The notes under the pieces are model-generated. The model was not told the origin of the DNA and did no database searches. It saw nothing but the letters and a program-made list of their open reading frames with translations. A DNA stretch of 64,000 bases. Origin: a virus. This document shows positions 15,623 through 26,666 of this stretch, one piece after another. The position numbers and the translations under genes are program-made. The stretch is from the IMG/VR virus record IMGVR_UViG_3300032315_001715, positions 62,001 to 126,000 of that record; one strand, written 5' to 3'. The number at the start of each line of letters is the position of its first letter. Within the stretch, counting starts at the first letter, position 1.

Positions 15623-15746
15623 GATATAACATTGCCAACACGCACGAGAAAGAGATTCCAAATATTACCCATTGTCCCTGTAATGCGTGGACGATGGACG
15701 ATAATATACCCACGGATAAAATCGTACCGTTCATGTAGATGTTCAT
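15603..15746 (-). CDS. small membrane protein (47 aa)
   Basis: ATG 15746 with AGGAA upstream. Two hydrophobic stretches (ILSVGILSSIVHAL and VIFGISFSCVLAMLYLCW). The stop lies in the loop of the 17-bp hairpin. Unknown. Confidence 0.55.
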   Translation of the reverse strand: MNIYMNGTILSVGILSSIVHALQGQWVIFGISFSCVLAMLYLCWRGR

Positions 15747-15775
15747 CTCACTGGTTCCTCATGCAAATGTTGAGA

Positions 15776-16708
15776 TCAATCAAACAAGCTGCTCACGCTC
15801 TTTTCCGTGTGGATCCTGTCCATGGCATCTGCAATGAGCGGAGCAATGGTAAGCTGTCGGATGTTCCTTGCGGATTTAACATGATCCGTTGCCAGGATCG
15901 AATCGGTGATGGTTAGCATTTCGATCGGACTGGTAGCGATTCTATTGACCGCTTCTCCGCTGAGCACACCGTGCGTGACATAAACGCTAGCACTCGCAGC
16001 ACCATTTGACAACAGTGCCTTGGCAGCATTGATTAACGTTCCGCCGGAATCCACGATATCGTCGATCAATATGCAATCCTTACCTCGAACGTCGCCGATC
16101 ACATTCATCACTTCCGACACTCCGGCCTTTTCTCGGCGCTTGTCAATGATGGCAAGATCGGTATGCAGCCTGGTCGCGATGGCCCTTGCACGAACGACCC
16201 CACCAACATCAGGGCTAACGATCGTTAGATTTCGACCAGAATATCGATCCTTGATATCCTTGGCAAATAATGGTGCAGCATAGAGATTGTCCACCGGAAT
16301 GTCAAAGAAGCCCTGTATCTGTCCGGCGTGGAGATCCATCGTCAGCACTCGGTCAGCGCCTGCCTCGGTGATGAGATTGGCAACCAGTTTAGCACTGATT
16401 GGTGTGCGTGGACCGCTTTTGCGATCCTGCCGGGCATAACCAAAATACGGTAGCACGGCGGTGACACGCCGGCAACTTGCCCTTTTCAATGCATCCAGTG
16501 TCAACAAAAGTTCCATGAGATGGTCATTAGCTGGATACGATGTGCTTTGCATCACAAACACATCCTCGCCTCGGATGTTTTCGTGCAGCTCAACGAATAC
16601 CTCCATGTCCGCAAATCGTCGAACGGTGGCCTTTGCTAGGCCGGTTGATAAATGACTTGCGACGGATTCCGCCATCGGTCGATTGCTATTACAAGTTACG
16701 ATTTTCAT
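15776..16708 (-). CDS. prs: ribose-phosphate pyrophosphokinase
   Basis: 310 aa, the usual family length; start MKIVTCNSN set by GGAGACCGG. Makes PRPP from ribose 5-phosphate and ATP. Flexible-loop and metal/ATP motifs are visible: [19 protein letters not shown], the [15 protein letters not shown] segment, and the PRPP loop [12 protein letters not shown]. With CTP synthase next door and ribonucleotide reductase further on it feeds nucleotide supply. Confidence 0.95.
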   Translation of the reverse strand: MKIVTCNSNRPMAESVASHLSTGLAKATVRRFADMEVFVELHENIRGEDVFVMQSTSYPANDHLMELLLTLDALKRASCRRVTAVLPYFGYARQDRKSGPRTPISAKLVANLITEAGADRVLTMDLHAGQIQGFFDIPVDNLYAAPLFAKDIKDRYSGRNLTIVSPDVGGVVRARAIATRLHTDLAIIDKRREKAGVSEVMNVIGDVRGKDCILIDDIVDSGGTLINAAKALLSNGAASASVYVTHGVLSGEAVNRIATSPIEMLTITDSILATDHVKSARNIRQLTIAPLIADAMDRIHTEKSVSSLFD

Positions 16709-16742
16709 TCCGGTCTCCGTCAATACATCGGTGATAACAGCA

Positions 16743-17063
16743 CTATAAGAGCGTAACAGCGGGTTGGTCAATTGTGTTTTTAACAGTGCATTCTGCGAGG
16801 GCACGCACAATGGCTAGCAATGCTGCCGCATCGGTGGAAAATGTCCCATTCAATTGTGGGGATTGTAGGAAGACGTGTATCATGGTTGGAGAATATCGCC
16901 GAACCACACCGTGTCCGGGATAACGACCGTTTCCCGGATTCCGATGATTCCATCTGGTTCTTTTTTCGTAGATCCGAGGCGAGTAGACATGCTGCTCGCA
17001 GCTTAATAATCTTGCAACTTCCGTATAGAAGTTTTTTTCCGCTTCTTGTTTTTCATTTAACAT
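16743..17063 (-). CDS. hypothetical protein (106 aa)
   Basis: Helical start ([19 protein letters not shown]), basic centre, then [30 protein letters not shown]. Sits between pyrG and prs in the same operon. Not recognised. Confidence 0.55.
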   Translation of the reverse strand: MLNEKQEAEKNFYTEVARLLSCEQHVYSPRIYEKRTRWNHRNPGNGRYPGHGVVRRYSPTMIHVFLQSPQLNGTFSTDAAALLAIVRALAECTVKNTIDQPAVTLL

Positions 17064-17115
17064 TTCAGCCTAAGTGTGCAGGGTCGTCCAGCACCTGTCA
17101 ACTGGCAGAATCGGA

Positions 17116-18680
<1,565 letters not shown>

Positions 18681-18684
<4 letters not shown>

Positions 18685-18920
18685 CAGCCGAGCTCCTTCA
18701 TGTCATTTGTAATTGATATCAGCATGCGCTGGTTGGTAATTGAATCCATCGAAAGATCTTTTCGAAATGATCTCAGCTCGCTGAGCTTTAATTTAGCACG
18801 TTCAATTTGGGATTTAATTCTAGGTTTCGATGACAACAATTCTTCTAGATCCTGTTGCTGTCGATTGATGATGGCATCAATGTGCGCCAGCACTGCGTTC
18901 TTGCTAACTTGCATTTGCAT
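18681..18920 (-). CDS. small coiled-coil protein (79 aa)
   Basis: Start MQMQVSKN with AAGGA upstream. Continuous charged helix ([19 protein letters not shown]). First gene of the pyrG-prs operon. Unknown. Confidence 0.55.
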
Positions 18921-19057
18921 TCGTTCCTTGATCAACACTGAATTCTAGCTAAAAAATCGTCGATCAGTCAACTAGCTAGCGCCGCTCCCTTCCATGCCCG
19001 CTAGACCCCCGAGGCCGTGCTCTTTGTTACTCCTCGTCCATCCAAGGCTATTTAGGC

Positions 19058-19189
19058 TCAGCCGAGAATTGACCAGGCGATCAGTCCGACACCGCCAAAT
19101 ATCATCAAGGACATCAACAAGGCATTGCGAAGGCCAATTAAAAAGCTTTGATCGTTGTCATTTTCGTCAGCATCGTAGATATTTTTCAT
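19058..19189 (-). CDS. small membrane protein (43 aa)
   Basis: AAGGAAACATT then ATG. Acidic N-terminus (MKNIYDADENDNDQ) and one C-terminal membrane helix (LLMSLMIFGGVGLIAWSIL). Unknown. Confidence 0.65.
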   Translation of the reverse strand: MKNIYDADENDNDQSFLIGLRNALLMSLMIFGGVGLIAWSILG

Positions 19190-19624
19190 AATGTTTCCTT
19201 TCGTTGCAAACAAACACGGGAGACCTTGCCATTGAAGTTCGGTGGCGAACCAATAGGATCAAACGGCTTGCCAAGCCTACCCTAAAGAGGAGATTATTTC
19301 ACTCCTGCGCTTTTTCCCGGTCTCGCCAGGGAAGAATGGTAAGACTGGATACTCATCTCTCTGTCGGCACGGTGTTCCTGGCCAATTTCATGGTACTATG
19401 CTTCTACCCAGTGGCTCTAGGCGTGTTGATCCAACATGGATTTTCCTATGTACGGCATCTTCCTTACCGCGCTGGGCATTTCCGTGTCTGGTAGTGAGAA
19501 CCCAGGTATCCATTCTTTCCCTGGAATGTAACGCCCGCAGTCTGTGTGGTGTGCGTAACCAGTTTTAGTAAGTTTAAGCCCAACTGTTAAGGTGGTCAGT
19601 CCCTACGCAGGGCTAATAAAATCA
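19190..19624. other. 435-nt stretch without a convincing gene
   Basis: No frame with good start, ribosome site and composition. Contains several short inverted repeats but no tRNA or terminator I can defend. Possibly an untranslated RNA or regulatory region upstream of the 43-aa gene. Confidence 0.4.
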
Positions 19625-19741
19625 ATGCAATATATCGAGATTAGTACATGTTACAGCTCCGGATGTTCTAAAGCATTAGCTTCCTTAGAAACTATGTATA
19701 ACATGAATCATACCGTTGGTCAATGTGCGTATCTAGATTAA
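19625..19741 (+). CDS. possible 38-aa Cys-containing peptide
   Basis: MQYIEISTCYSSGCSKALASLETMYN... with three Cys, convergent with and overlapping the stop of the radical SAM gene by 4 nt. Weak ribosome site. Might be chance. Confidence 0.25.
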   Translation: MQYIEISTCYSSGCSKALASLETMYNMNHTVGQCAYLD

Positions 19742-20925
19742 ACGATGTTATTTGGATTGAGATAGGATTCGTATATGGCATCCAGCTTTGATGGTATCGG
19801 TATCCCGGTTACCGATGAATACCACTTGGTGTGTGTTCTAAATTCTTCGAGTTTTTTCATATCTGCTGTACCAACTGATTGCACCGACGCTAGATTTTTA
19901 ATCCAGTGGCGATAAAATCGCCAATTTGGATGATCCGGTAAATGGTCCATCTTTGGTAAAAATTTAGCTATCGTTGGTCCGAGATTGGACACGGCTATCT
20001 TGTGTGGAGTTGTTGCTAGATTGCGTATGGGAGATATCTTACCATATCGTGGATTCGATATGGCAAATTCCATGATTTCCCCTTGCACAGGTAAATTGTA
20101 CAGGCTAGTGGTGATAGCAAAATCTGCCGCTATTCCTGCAGAAACCACGTCATCTAGATTCTTCTCAAACAACGTCCAATTCTTACCACCTCTGATGTAT
20201 TCTGCGTTTTCTCCGATAGCGTCGACGCTGATCTTCAATCGAACATCCCATCCTTTTGCCGACACGGCTAAAACGTTTTTTAGGAATTTTTGACCTATAT
20301 TATCGTGCGGCCACATTCCGTTGGTTATGATTGAGATCAAGGGTTTGCGTCGAAAGCCTAGATTCGGCACGTTTATCATGGATATGCTTTCCATAAATTT
20401 AATAAAAAATGGGTCAATGCTTGGTTCGCCGCCCATTATATTAATATTTGTCAGAGTGGAAGCATTGTCATAAACCAATTCGGCAATTCGTTCAATGACT
20501 TTTTCTTTAATGTCGTCAGACGCTTTTGTTATCTTGAACGGCATGTTGTTGGCCTTTAGTATTCCTTGCCATCGAGTGCTAGAATATGCACCACAGGTTG
20601 CACAAAATAGGTTGCAAAGATCACCGATCATTATGTCAATATATGTGAGACCGTTCAATGACGACAACGATGCCTGATCTATAGCACCGGCATTGGTGGT
20701 TCGAAAGCTAGCACCACCGAGTTCCTCATCTCTCCAACATGCGTTACAAGCGGACGGCTTTTTGCCTTCCATGAATTCGGTCTTTACCGATTGTAAGAAA
20801 TGATTTTGCTGATTATAACCGGATAGGAAATCCTCCTGCCAAGCTGTTTTGCAGCAAAAATACCACTGATTTCGATCTAGATTGATAACAACCCAAGTCC
20901 ATGGATATCGGCAGCTATGGTCCAT
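19738..20925 (-). CDS. radical SAM protein with N-terminal Cys-rich region
   Basis: 395 aa, start MDHSCRYPW set by AAGGAT 7 nt upstream. [4Fe-4S]/SAM motif is GDLCNLFCATCG (C-x3-C-x2-C), followed by IMGGEPSIDPFF, the GGE step typical of the family. An N-terminal set of Cys (WYFCC, CNACW) may hold an auxiliary cluster. Such 'twitch' radical SAM proteins are common in large T4-like phages; the substrate is not known. Confidence 0.88.
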   Translation of the reverse strand: MDHSCRYPWTWVVINLDRNQWYFCCKTAWQEDFLSGYNQQNHFLQSVKTEFMEGKKPSACNACWRDEELGGASFRTTNAGAIDQASLSSLNGLTYIDIMIGDLCNLFCATCGAYSSTRWQGILKANNMPFKITKASDDIKEKVIERIAELVYDNASTLTNINIMGGEPSIDPFFIKFMESISMINVPNLGFRRKPLISIITNGMWPHDNIGQKFLKNVLAVSAKGWDVRLKISVDAIGENAEYIRGGKNWTLFEKNLDDVVSAGIAADFAITTSLYNLPVQGEIMEFAISNPRYGKISPIRNLATTPHKIAVSNLGPTIAKFLPKMDHLPDHPNWRFYRHWIKNLASVQSVGTADMKKLEEFRTHTKWYSSVTGIPIPSKLDAIYESYLNPNNIV

Positions 20926-20954
20926 TGATACATCCTTCATGATGTTTTAAATTT

Positions 20955-21692
20955 TTAAAGTTTGATACCGCGCTTGCTTAGTTCAACCTGCAATGCTTGT
21001 ATCTTGTTGGAACTTTTTGCTATCGCTTGCCTGATGTCCCCAGCCACGCCAGCTGGTAGGCCACGCAACACATCACTGACGATTTTTTCAGCAGCGACAT
21101 TCTGCCCGGGAATCATGGATGCAGGCTTTGCTGTTAGCTGAGAAACCGGTTCTGACTTTGGTTCATCTTGATTTTTCTTGGAAGATTTCGATGGTCTAGC
21201 AGATTCAAGATCAGCTAGCCATGCTTGGAAGTCTCGTAGCTCTTCCTGCCATTTCTTGGCCTTGGTGACCAGATTGTCATTTCCGTGTGCTTGACCGATG
21301 CTGATGAGCATGGTCGGGAGGGTGCTGCTTAATCGAACGAAGCTACCCCGTCCGGTTATCATATCACGGAGAAAAGCCGCTAATGGCTGCCCAGATCGAC
21401 CAGCTTGCCGTGACAGATCGTATAGTTCACCTTGCAATCCAGGATTTGGTTTGCTGCTGCCTTTTTTTGGATTGGTTACCGGTGCCCATATCCGGTCCCA
21501 CCACATCCTGGTCTCGACGCTACTGGAAACGAATCCCCATCCCTTGAGACTATCGTGCCCTCCCATCCAGTTGCTGGCGCTGGCTTTAAGAGCGTCAAAC
21601 GTGTCGGTTACACCGTTGCCTATGTCAGCTGCAATCGATGACATGGTATTTTCGAGGCTAAATGCTTCTGAAATGATTTCGTTGATTTTCAT
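20955..21692 (-). CDS. leader-bearing protein (245 aa), candidate head-packaged
   Basis: Starts MKINEIISEAFS, close to the T4 internal-protein leader ending IAEA. Ala/Ser/Lys-rich linker (residues about 165-195) and helical C-terminus. ATG 21692 has no ribosome site but TAAATA exactly 5 nt upstream. No enzymatic motif recognised. Confidence 0.7.
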   Translation of the reverse strand: MKINEIISEAFSLENTMSSIAADIGNGVTDTFDALKASASNWMGGHDSLKGWGFVSSSVETRMWWDRIWAPVTNPKKGSSKPNPGLQGELYDLSRQAGRSGQPLAAFLRDMITGRGSFVRLSSTLPTMLISIGQAHGNDNLVTKAKKWQEELRDFQAWLADLESARPSKSSKKNQDEPKSEPVSQLTAKPASMIPGQNVAAEKIVSDVLRGLPAGVAGDIRQAIAKSSNKIQALQVELSKRGIKL

Positions 21693-21697
21693 AAAGC

Positions 21698-21703
21698 TAT
21701 TTA
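21698..21703 (-). promoter_or_regulatory. late promoter, leaderless arrangement
   Basis: AATAAATA, 5 nt (GCTTT), ATG at 21692. Confidence 0.65.
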
Positions 21704-21795
21704 TTTTGCAGGGGTCACAAATACAGATCACGTTTAATCAGTGATTGGTACGATCGATGCGGGTTCGCAAGATTTATGATTACACATTACATGTG

Positions 21796-21801
21796 TAAAT
21801 A
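21796..21801 (+). promoter_or_regulatory. late promoter, near-leaderless
   Basis: TGTAAATA, 8 nt, ATG at 21810. Confidence 0.55.
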
Positions 21802-21809
21802 GCTATACA

Positions 21810-22697
21810 ATGAGAATTGCCATTTGTATTAGCGGTCAAATACGAACAGGGTGCTACGCTGCACCAAACATCAAACGATATCTAGGCGAATACTTACCAA
21901 ATTGTGACATATTTGTCCATGCATGGGATTTCAACATGCAGAAATCAAATCATGGGTTCACCATGCAGACTCCGAATGTAAAATTTATTCCGGAGATATT
22001 TTGTCATCTTGGAGACGATGCTGATCGGTTTAGGAACATCTGGAATCCTGTTAGCATGGTTGTTGAAAGCTACGACATGGCCGTCCGGCGCATGGAAATT
22101 GAGCGAGGGATACCAGCGTGTCTGCCAGAATGGTCAGTATATCGAACCAATGGCATCAGCGATAGATGGATACCGTTATATTATAGCTGGTACCAAAGCA
22201 TATTGCTGAAACGCGACCACGAACTGCTTAATGGATTTAAATACGACTTAGTTGTTAAGCTGCGGGCAGACATGGTATATCGTAGATCGAGGACATTGAC
22301 ACATGACATATTAACATGGAAAAATGATCGCTCGCGTTTCTATACCGATACTGAGGTCGTCGGAACCCGCATAGATGATGTCCTTTGGTACGCTAGCTCA
22401 GATATCATGGATCGCGCATCGTGCTTTTGGTTAAAAAAACTCGACAATCCGTCGAAAGAATTCAACCATTACGCATACATGATGGAACAGGGGATTCAGA
22501 TCGGACATACTGGCAATACATATGCACCATTACGGTATCATTGCATTGACCTAGGACTTGACCCCCTCACACAATGGGGACAGATCTATGCCGAGGACCT
22601 TAGATTATACAGCCATGGGTCCACTATGTGGAACGGACAGCCAGTAACAGTAGAAGAATGGATAAAACTAAATCAGGATTGGTTAAGTTCCGGCTAA
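21810..22697 (+). CDS. glycosyltransferase-like protein
   Basis: 295 aa. Starts RIAICISGQIRTGCY, continues DIFVHAWD and YDLVVKLRADMVYR: the 'SGQxRT...HxWD...RxD' pattern of phage and plant-type glycosyltransferase-like proteins with a D-x-D-like metal site. Lone plus-strand gene with its own late element. Acceptor unknown (DNA, virion or host glycan). Confidence 0.65.
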   Translation: MRIAICISGQIRTGCYAAPNIKRYLGEYLPNCDIFVHAWDFNMQKSNHGFTMQTPNVKFIPEIFCHLGDDADRFRNIWNPVSMVVESYDMAVRRMEIERGIPACLPEWSVYRTNGISDRWIPLYYSWYQSILLKRDHELLNGFKYDLVVKLRADMVYRRSRTLTHDILTWKNDRSRFYTDTEVVGTRIDDVLWYASSDIMDRASCFWLKKLDNPSKEFNHYAYMMEQGIQIGHTGNTYAPLRYHCIDLGLDPLTQWGQIYAEDLRLYSHGSTMWNGQPVTVEEWIKLNQDWLSSG

Positions 22698-22756
22698 CTG
22701 CCCAAATAATAAATGTTGGCATTTACTCGTTTGTGATATATTAACCAACGCCTAGT

Positions 22757-23002
22757 TCAAGCTTTTTTGATCTTTTCTTCCCAGGTAAACGCAAACATCA
22801 TGGCGTCCTCCTTTCTCTTGAAACCCCATACCATGCCGCGTTGCTCCTGCCAGTCCAGCGTCCACCATTCGTCCATTGGACCAATTAGCAAGGTGCACCA
22901 ATCAGCAACCGATCCCCAGGTGTGATCGCCGCCCAGCATGGATTCCTCAGCAATGCTGATGGTAAATGGAAATCGGGTGCCAGGTTTTAGGACTAAGCCC
23001 AT
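22757..23002 (-). CDS. 'LFxLTW' family small protein
   Basis: 81 aa, start MGLVLKPG at 23002 inside the last codons of the paralogue upstream. Ends FKRKEDAMMFAFTWEEKIKKA. Trp-rich middle (DEWWTLDWQEQRG). Unknown function. Confidence 0.65.
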   Translation of the reverse strand: MGLVLKPGTRFPFTISIAEESMLGGDHTWGSVADWCTLLIGPMDEWWTLDWQEQRGMVWGFKRKEDAMMFAFTWEEKIKKA

Positions 23003-23109
23003 GTTAGGTTGAAGAGAACAGCATCCTCTTCCCTCTCGAACACCCATGTGTTGAACTCGGGATCCGCACGGCTGGGAGGTCCGGCCAGGCTGTGCCTCCA
23101 TCGGTACAT
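22993..23109 (-). CDS. 'LFxLTW' family minimal member (38 aa)
   Basis: MYRWRHSLAG... ending FEREEDAVLFNLTWA with GAGG upstream. Only the C-terminal signature half of the family; overlaps the next paralogue by 10 nt. Probably a truncated or minimal copy. Confidence 0.6.
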   Translation of the reverse strand: MYRWRHSLAGPPSRADPEFNTWVFEREEDAVLFNLTWA

Positions 23110-23139
23110 GTGTGTATCCTCATTGTGAACCTGCGCCGC

Positions 23140-23168
23140 ATGTTAACACGGCACAGGTTCTAGGTCAA
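23140..23168 (-). promoter_or_regulatory. early sigma70-type promoter
   Basis: TTGACC, 17 nt, TAACAT; upstream of the two overlapping LTW genes. Confidence 0.6.
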
Positions 23169-23181
23169 GGCCTATTTTAGA

Positions 23182-23412
23182 TTAACCAGACCAACACATG
23201 CGCCAAAGGGTATATTGGCTTTGTTCCTGGAACGTGATTATGGTATCACTTGGTTCGGGTTTACAGATCGGACAGTTGCGATCGAACCATTCGTCGATCT
23301 TGATTCGATTGGAATCCCACCATTCACAATCTATGATTAGGACGAGATACGGACCCCTCGGACCCCAATTGTTGTAAGACGTCCATCGCTGTTTTTCGAT
23401 GCTTTCTCGCAC
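23182..23412 (-). CDS. small protein, possible 'LFxLTW' relative
   Basis: 76 aa, GTG start with GGGGAA upstream. Ends QYTLWRMCWSG, a weak match to the family signature; contains CPIC, a possible metal knuckle. Unknown. Confidence 0.5.
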   Translation of the reverse strand: MRESIEKQRWTSYNNWGPRGPYLVLIIDCEWWDSNRIKIDEWFDRNCPICKPEPSDTIITFQEQSQYTLWRMCWSG

Positions 23413-23486
23413 TGATCATTCCCCAAAGCCAGCTGGGTGTATATTTACACAGCGTTAATTTAAAGCGTAGGCCAGATCAACACCGA

Positions 23487-23795
23487 TCAGGATTCTTCGA
23501 TCTCACATCGCAACGGATACTTATTGGTCCTAGCTGCATGGATTGTTTCGTCACGCTTCTGCGATGCAATCTCTAGGCTGTATGTACCAGCAACACCGCG
23601 TCCATTTTCATGTATAAGCATGGTCAGCTGGCTTGCAGCATCAAAATTCTTGTGGAATATCGTCATCAATACCAAGACCACAAATTCAACCGTGGTCTTG
23701 TCATCATTGTACAAGACCACGTTGAACTTGCTCGGAGGACGCATAACCACCTTTATCGATGACTCAATGTCAGTTACCGTGTCAGTTTCAGCCAT
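23487..23795 (-). CDS. clpS: ClpS adaptor
   Basis: 102 aa, usual length. FNVVLYNDDKTTVEFVVLVLMTIF is the N-degron pocket region, followed by the conserved AASQLTMLIHENGRGVAGTYSLEIA. Delivers proteins with destabilising N-terminal residues to ClpAP. Own promoter (23814-23842). The window also has ClpX but no ClpA or ClpP, so it must work with host Clp proteins. Confidence 0.93.
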   Translation of the reverse strand: MAETDTVTDIESSIKVVMRPPSKFNVVLYNDDKTTVEFVVLVLMTIFHKNFDAASQLTMLIHENGRGVAGTYSLEIASQKRDETIHAARTNKYPLRCEIEES

Positions 23796-23813
23796 GCGTT
23801 GCTCCTTTAGTCT

Positions 23814-23842
23814 ATTCTAGCCGTACGAGATCGGCTTGTCAA
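23814..23842 (-). promoter_or_regulatory. early sigma70-type promoter
   Basis: TTGACA, 17 nt ending CGGC, TAGAAT; drives clpS. Confidence 0.7.
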
Positions 23843-24327
23843 GCCACCCGGTTGGTTTCAGATTCGATAACCGTGTTGATTGCCTCGTGATTTCCAATGG
23901 TGATCTTTCGAGGTTTCATGCTTTCCGGGATCTCCTGATCAAAATCAATGGTAAGGATACCGTTGGCTAGATTGCTGCCGGTTACCTTGATCATCGAGTT
24001 AAGATAGAAGATCCTGCGAAAGCTACGACCAGCGATGCCCTTGTGCAGATACTTACGGACATCTTCCTGATTGACCTTGCCTTCGATGGTCAGCACCCCG
24101 TCGTGCAAGGTGATGTCGAGGTCGTCGGCTGAGAATCCTGCCACAGCCATGCTCAGGCGGTAGCGGTCCTCATCAATGCTTTCGAGATCGTATGGCGGAT
24201 AACCGGTTGTTGCCGTATTGCGGACCTGGTCCAGCATGCGGAAAGTGGGTTCAAAACCCACGGCAAAACGGTTGAAGTCGCGGAACATTTCCGCAACGGT
24301 ATTGTCTAGTGTGGTTAGGCTTCGCAT
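23839..24327 (-). CDS. small heat-shock protein (Hsp20/IbpA type)
   Basis: 162 aa. Alpha-crystallin domain from about residue 45 (YDLESIDEDRYRLSMAVAGF) to SNLANGILTIDF, with the IPESMKPRKITI tail. Holds unfolded proteins during stress. Strong AAGGAGG ribosome site. Hsp20 is common in large phages. Confidence 0.92.
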   Translation of the reverse strand: MRSLTTLDNTVAEMFRDFNRFAVGFEPTFRMLDQVRNTATTGYPPYDLESIDEDRYRLSMAVAGFSADDLDITLHDGVLTIEGKVNQEDVRKYLHKGIAGRSFRRIFYLNSMIKVTGSNLANGILTIDFDQEIPESMKPRKITIGNHEAINTVIESETNRVA

Positions 24328-24440
24328 GGTGTTTACCTCCTTGAAAAAAGCGAAGTAGATTTAGGACCCTAGATAGGCGTCCGGGTTAACCGAAGTTAAC
24401 AACCGTATTAAACGATCGTTAACCCCGATATGTCAAGACC

Positions 24441-24749
24441 TTAAATGTTGGTCGATTCAGTGATCACCGAGCGGTTCACAACCTTTTCAAACCGCTTCGG
24501 TTTCTTCTTCTTTGGCGTGTCCAGTTCCATGATCTGGGCATACTTCTTCTTCCAACGAAGCTTTGCTTCGGCAAGCTTCTGTCGGCGGACGATCGAAGGA
24601 GACGTGAAATGCTTGCGCTTCCGCAGTTCCTTGTTAACCCCTTCGCTGTTCATGCGACGCTTGAGCTGCGCAATCGCGCCCTCGATATTACCATTGAAGA
24701 CCTTTACGGTCATGCCCTTCTTCCTGAGCACGAAATCGTCGTTATCCAT
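24441..24749 (-). CDS. rpsU: ribosomal protein bS21
   Basis: 102 aa (bacterial S21 about 70). VKVFNGNIEGAIAQLKRRMNSEG, then KRKHFTSPSIVRRQKLAEAKLRWKKK matches S21 helices. Binds the 30S platform near the anti-Shine-Dalgarno; phage copies are thought to replace the host protein and favour phage mRNA. Extra C-terminal tail is Lys-rich. Confidence 0.92.
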   Translation of the reverse strand: MDNDDFVLRKKGMTVKVFNGNIEGAIAQLKRRMNSEGVNKELRKRKHFTSPSIVRRQKLAEAKLRWKKKYAQIMELDTPKKKKPKRFEKVVNRSVITESTNI

Positions 24750-24810
24750 GTTATCCTTGTTCCCTGGATGATATGTGTATGTATTTTTTACTGATAGCTT
24801 GGTGGTAGTG

Positions 24811-25386
24811 TCAAGCTTTCTTTATTGATGGGGCTATTACGGCCATCAGCATACGACCGTTCATCTCCGGTGGTTTTTCGATCTTGCATGGACCGAGTCC
24901 ATCGATAAAGCTTTGCATGACCTCAAAACCCCGTTGGGTAAAGCTCAACTCTCGGCCACGGAATTTGATCACCACCTTGACCTTGTTGCTGTCTGCTAAA
25001 AATTCTTTGGCGTGGTTCTGCTTGACCTCAATGTCATGCTTGTCTGTTACCGGACGAAGCTGGATCTCCTTGATAACGGTGGCGTTTTCTCTGGATTTTT
25101 TTTCCTGCTCTTTTTTAGCACGCTTGAGATTATACACCCATTTGTTTAGATCCACCATGCGAACCACAGGAGGTTTAGCGTCGGCGGTGATCTCGATTAG
25201 ATCTAGCCCTTTGTCTCTAGCCGTCCATAGTGCCTGCCTGGTTGGCATGACTCCGAGCTGCGAACCATCTTCGTCAACCACACGGACCTCTTGGTATCGT
25301 ATGCGTTCATTGCTAACGATTGCGTCCTTGATCGGATCTTCCGTGCGGCGAGGACCTCGCCTATCTCTTTGATAAAATCCACTCAA
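24811..25386 (-). CDS. infC: translation initiation factor IF-3
   Basis: 191 aa. N-domain NERIRYQEVRVVDEDGSQLGVM, Lys-rich linker (KRAKKEQEKKSR), C-domain IQLRPVTDKHDIEVKQNHAKEFL and KVKVVIKFRGRELSF. Start codon is TTG, overlapping the clpX stop as TTGA, with AGGGG 9 nt upstream. Cellular infC also uses a rare start and is autoregulated through it, so this may be too. Confidence 0.94.
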   Translation of the reverse strand: MSGFYQRDRRGPRRTEDPIKDAIVSNERIRYQEVRVVDEDGSQLGVMPTRQALWTARDKGLDLIEITADAKPPVVRMVDLNKWVYNLKRAKKEQEKKSRENATVIKEIQLRPVTDKHDIEVKQNHAKEFLADSNKVKVVIKFRGRELSFTQRGFEVMQSFIDGLGPCKIEKPPEMNGRMLMAVIAPSIKKA

Positions 25387-26624
25387 GATGCAGTCCCCTG
25401 TTCTTGATCATAGACCTTTAATGGTTCGCTCATATTTTCAACAGTCTCCCTTGTTATGCAGATTTTTTTCACGTTTTGTTTGGAAAGATTGGGTAGTTCA
25501 AATTGTACACCCAACAGGATGTTTTCGACAATGCTTCTCAGCCCTCGAGCACCGGTCTTGCGAGACATGGCCATTGCTGCAATGGCCTTGAGACTATCTT
25601 GGCTAAATTCGAGCCCGATCTTATCAAGCTTAAACATCTTTTGGAATTGCTTGACGATGGCATTCTTCGGTTCGGTTAACACTCGTATCAATGCTGCCTC
25701 ATCGAGATCATCAAATGTAACTATGATCGGTAAACGACCGATCAACTCTGGTATGATACCAAACTTAACCAGGTCCTCGCTGCGCACATCCTTGATGAAC
25801 GCCGCGTTGCTCTGCCGGACGGTTGGATCCTTAACCGATGCACCAAATCCAATAGAGGTATTACCTTCACCTTGCCGCCTCTCGATGATGCGATCAAGAC
25901 CTTCAAATGCCCCACCGACAATGAATAGGATGTTTTTGGTATTAATGGTAACGAAATCACCGTTAGGGTTCTTTCGACCGCCCTGCGGAGGTATCTTTAC
26001 TTCGCACCCTTCGATCATCTTGAGCAATGCCTGCTGTACGCCTTCGCCACTGACATCGCGTGTTACCGAGGTGTTTTCACTCTTGCGTCCTTTTTTGTCG
26101 ATCTCGTCGATGTAAACGATGCCTCGTTGGGTTTTCTCGATGTCCATTTCTGCGGCATGAAATAGTTTTGCAATGGCATCCTCGACATCTAATCCAACGT
26201 ATCCACTTTCAGTCAGGCTAGTAGCATCGACTATGGCAAACGGTACGTCCATGATCTTGGCAATGTTTTGGATGGTATAGGTCTTGCCCGTACCAGATCC
26301 ACCTATGAACAACATGTTGCTTTTGTCGATTTCAACCCCGTCGATTACTGGATTATTGATCCGCTTGACATGGTTGTAAACAGAGACCGCAAGGGTTCTC
26401 TTGGCATGTTCCTGTCCGATGACGTATTCGTCCAATCGAGCTTTGATCTTGCTTGGTATGATATCCTTTTCTGGTATTGCTTTGGGTGCATCCTGCCGTA
26501 TGATTTCATGGCACAGCATGATGCATTCGTCACAGATGTAAACATCATTACCAGCGACTAACTTGCTAACTTGCTGCTGATTCTTGTCACAGAAACTGCA
26601 TTGGTGATAGACCTTAGTGGTCAT
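25383..26624 (-). CDS. clpX: ClpX ATPase
   Basis: 413 aa, full length. N-terminal zinc domain (CSFC, CDEC), Walker A GGSGTGKT, Walker B IVYIDEIDK, pore loop near GYVGLD, sensor motif GARGLRSI. Start MTTKVYH chosen because the ribosome site (GAAGGG) touches the first ATG. Unfolds tagged proteins for host ClpP, including tmRNA-tagged ones; the phage also makes a tmRNA. Confidence 0.95.
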   Translation of the reverse strand: MTTKVYHQCSFCDKNQQQVSKLVAGNDVYICDECIMLCHEIIRQDAPKAIPEKDIIPSKIKARLDEYVIGQEHAKRTLAVSVYNHVKRINNPVIDGVEIDKSNMLFIGGSGTGKTYTIQNIAKIMDVPFAIVDATSLTESGYVGLDVEDAIAKLFHAAEMDIEKTQRGIVYIDEIDKKGRKSENTSVTRDVSGEGVQQALLKMIEGCEVKIPPQGGRKNPNGDFVTINTKNILFIVGGAFEGLDRIIERRQGEGNTSIGFGASVKDPTVRQSNAAFIKDVRSEDLVKFGIIPELIGRLPIIVTFDDLDEAALIRVLTEPKNAIVKQFQKMFKLDKIGLEFSQDSLKAIAAMAMSRKTGARGLRSIVENILLGVQFELPNLSKQNVKKICITRETVENMSEPLKVYDQEQGTAS

Positions 26625-26666
26625 GAGACCGATCATTCCCTTCTGGTTGTGATATTATGATAGTGG

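Noticed and set aside
22993-23101. Long N-terminal extension of the 22757 gene
   Set aside because: The region encodes another LTW-family protein in a different frame, so the shorter start at 23002 is better.
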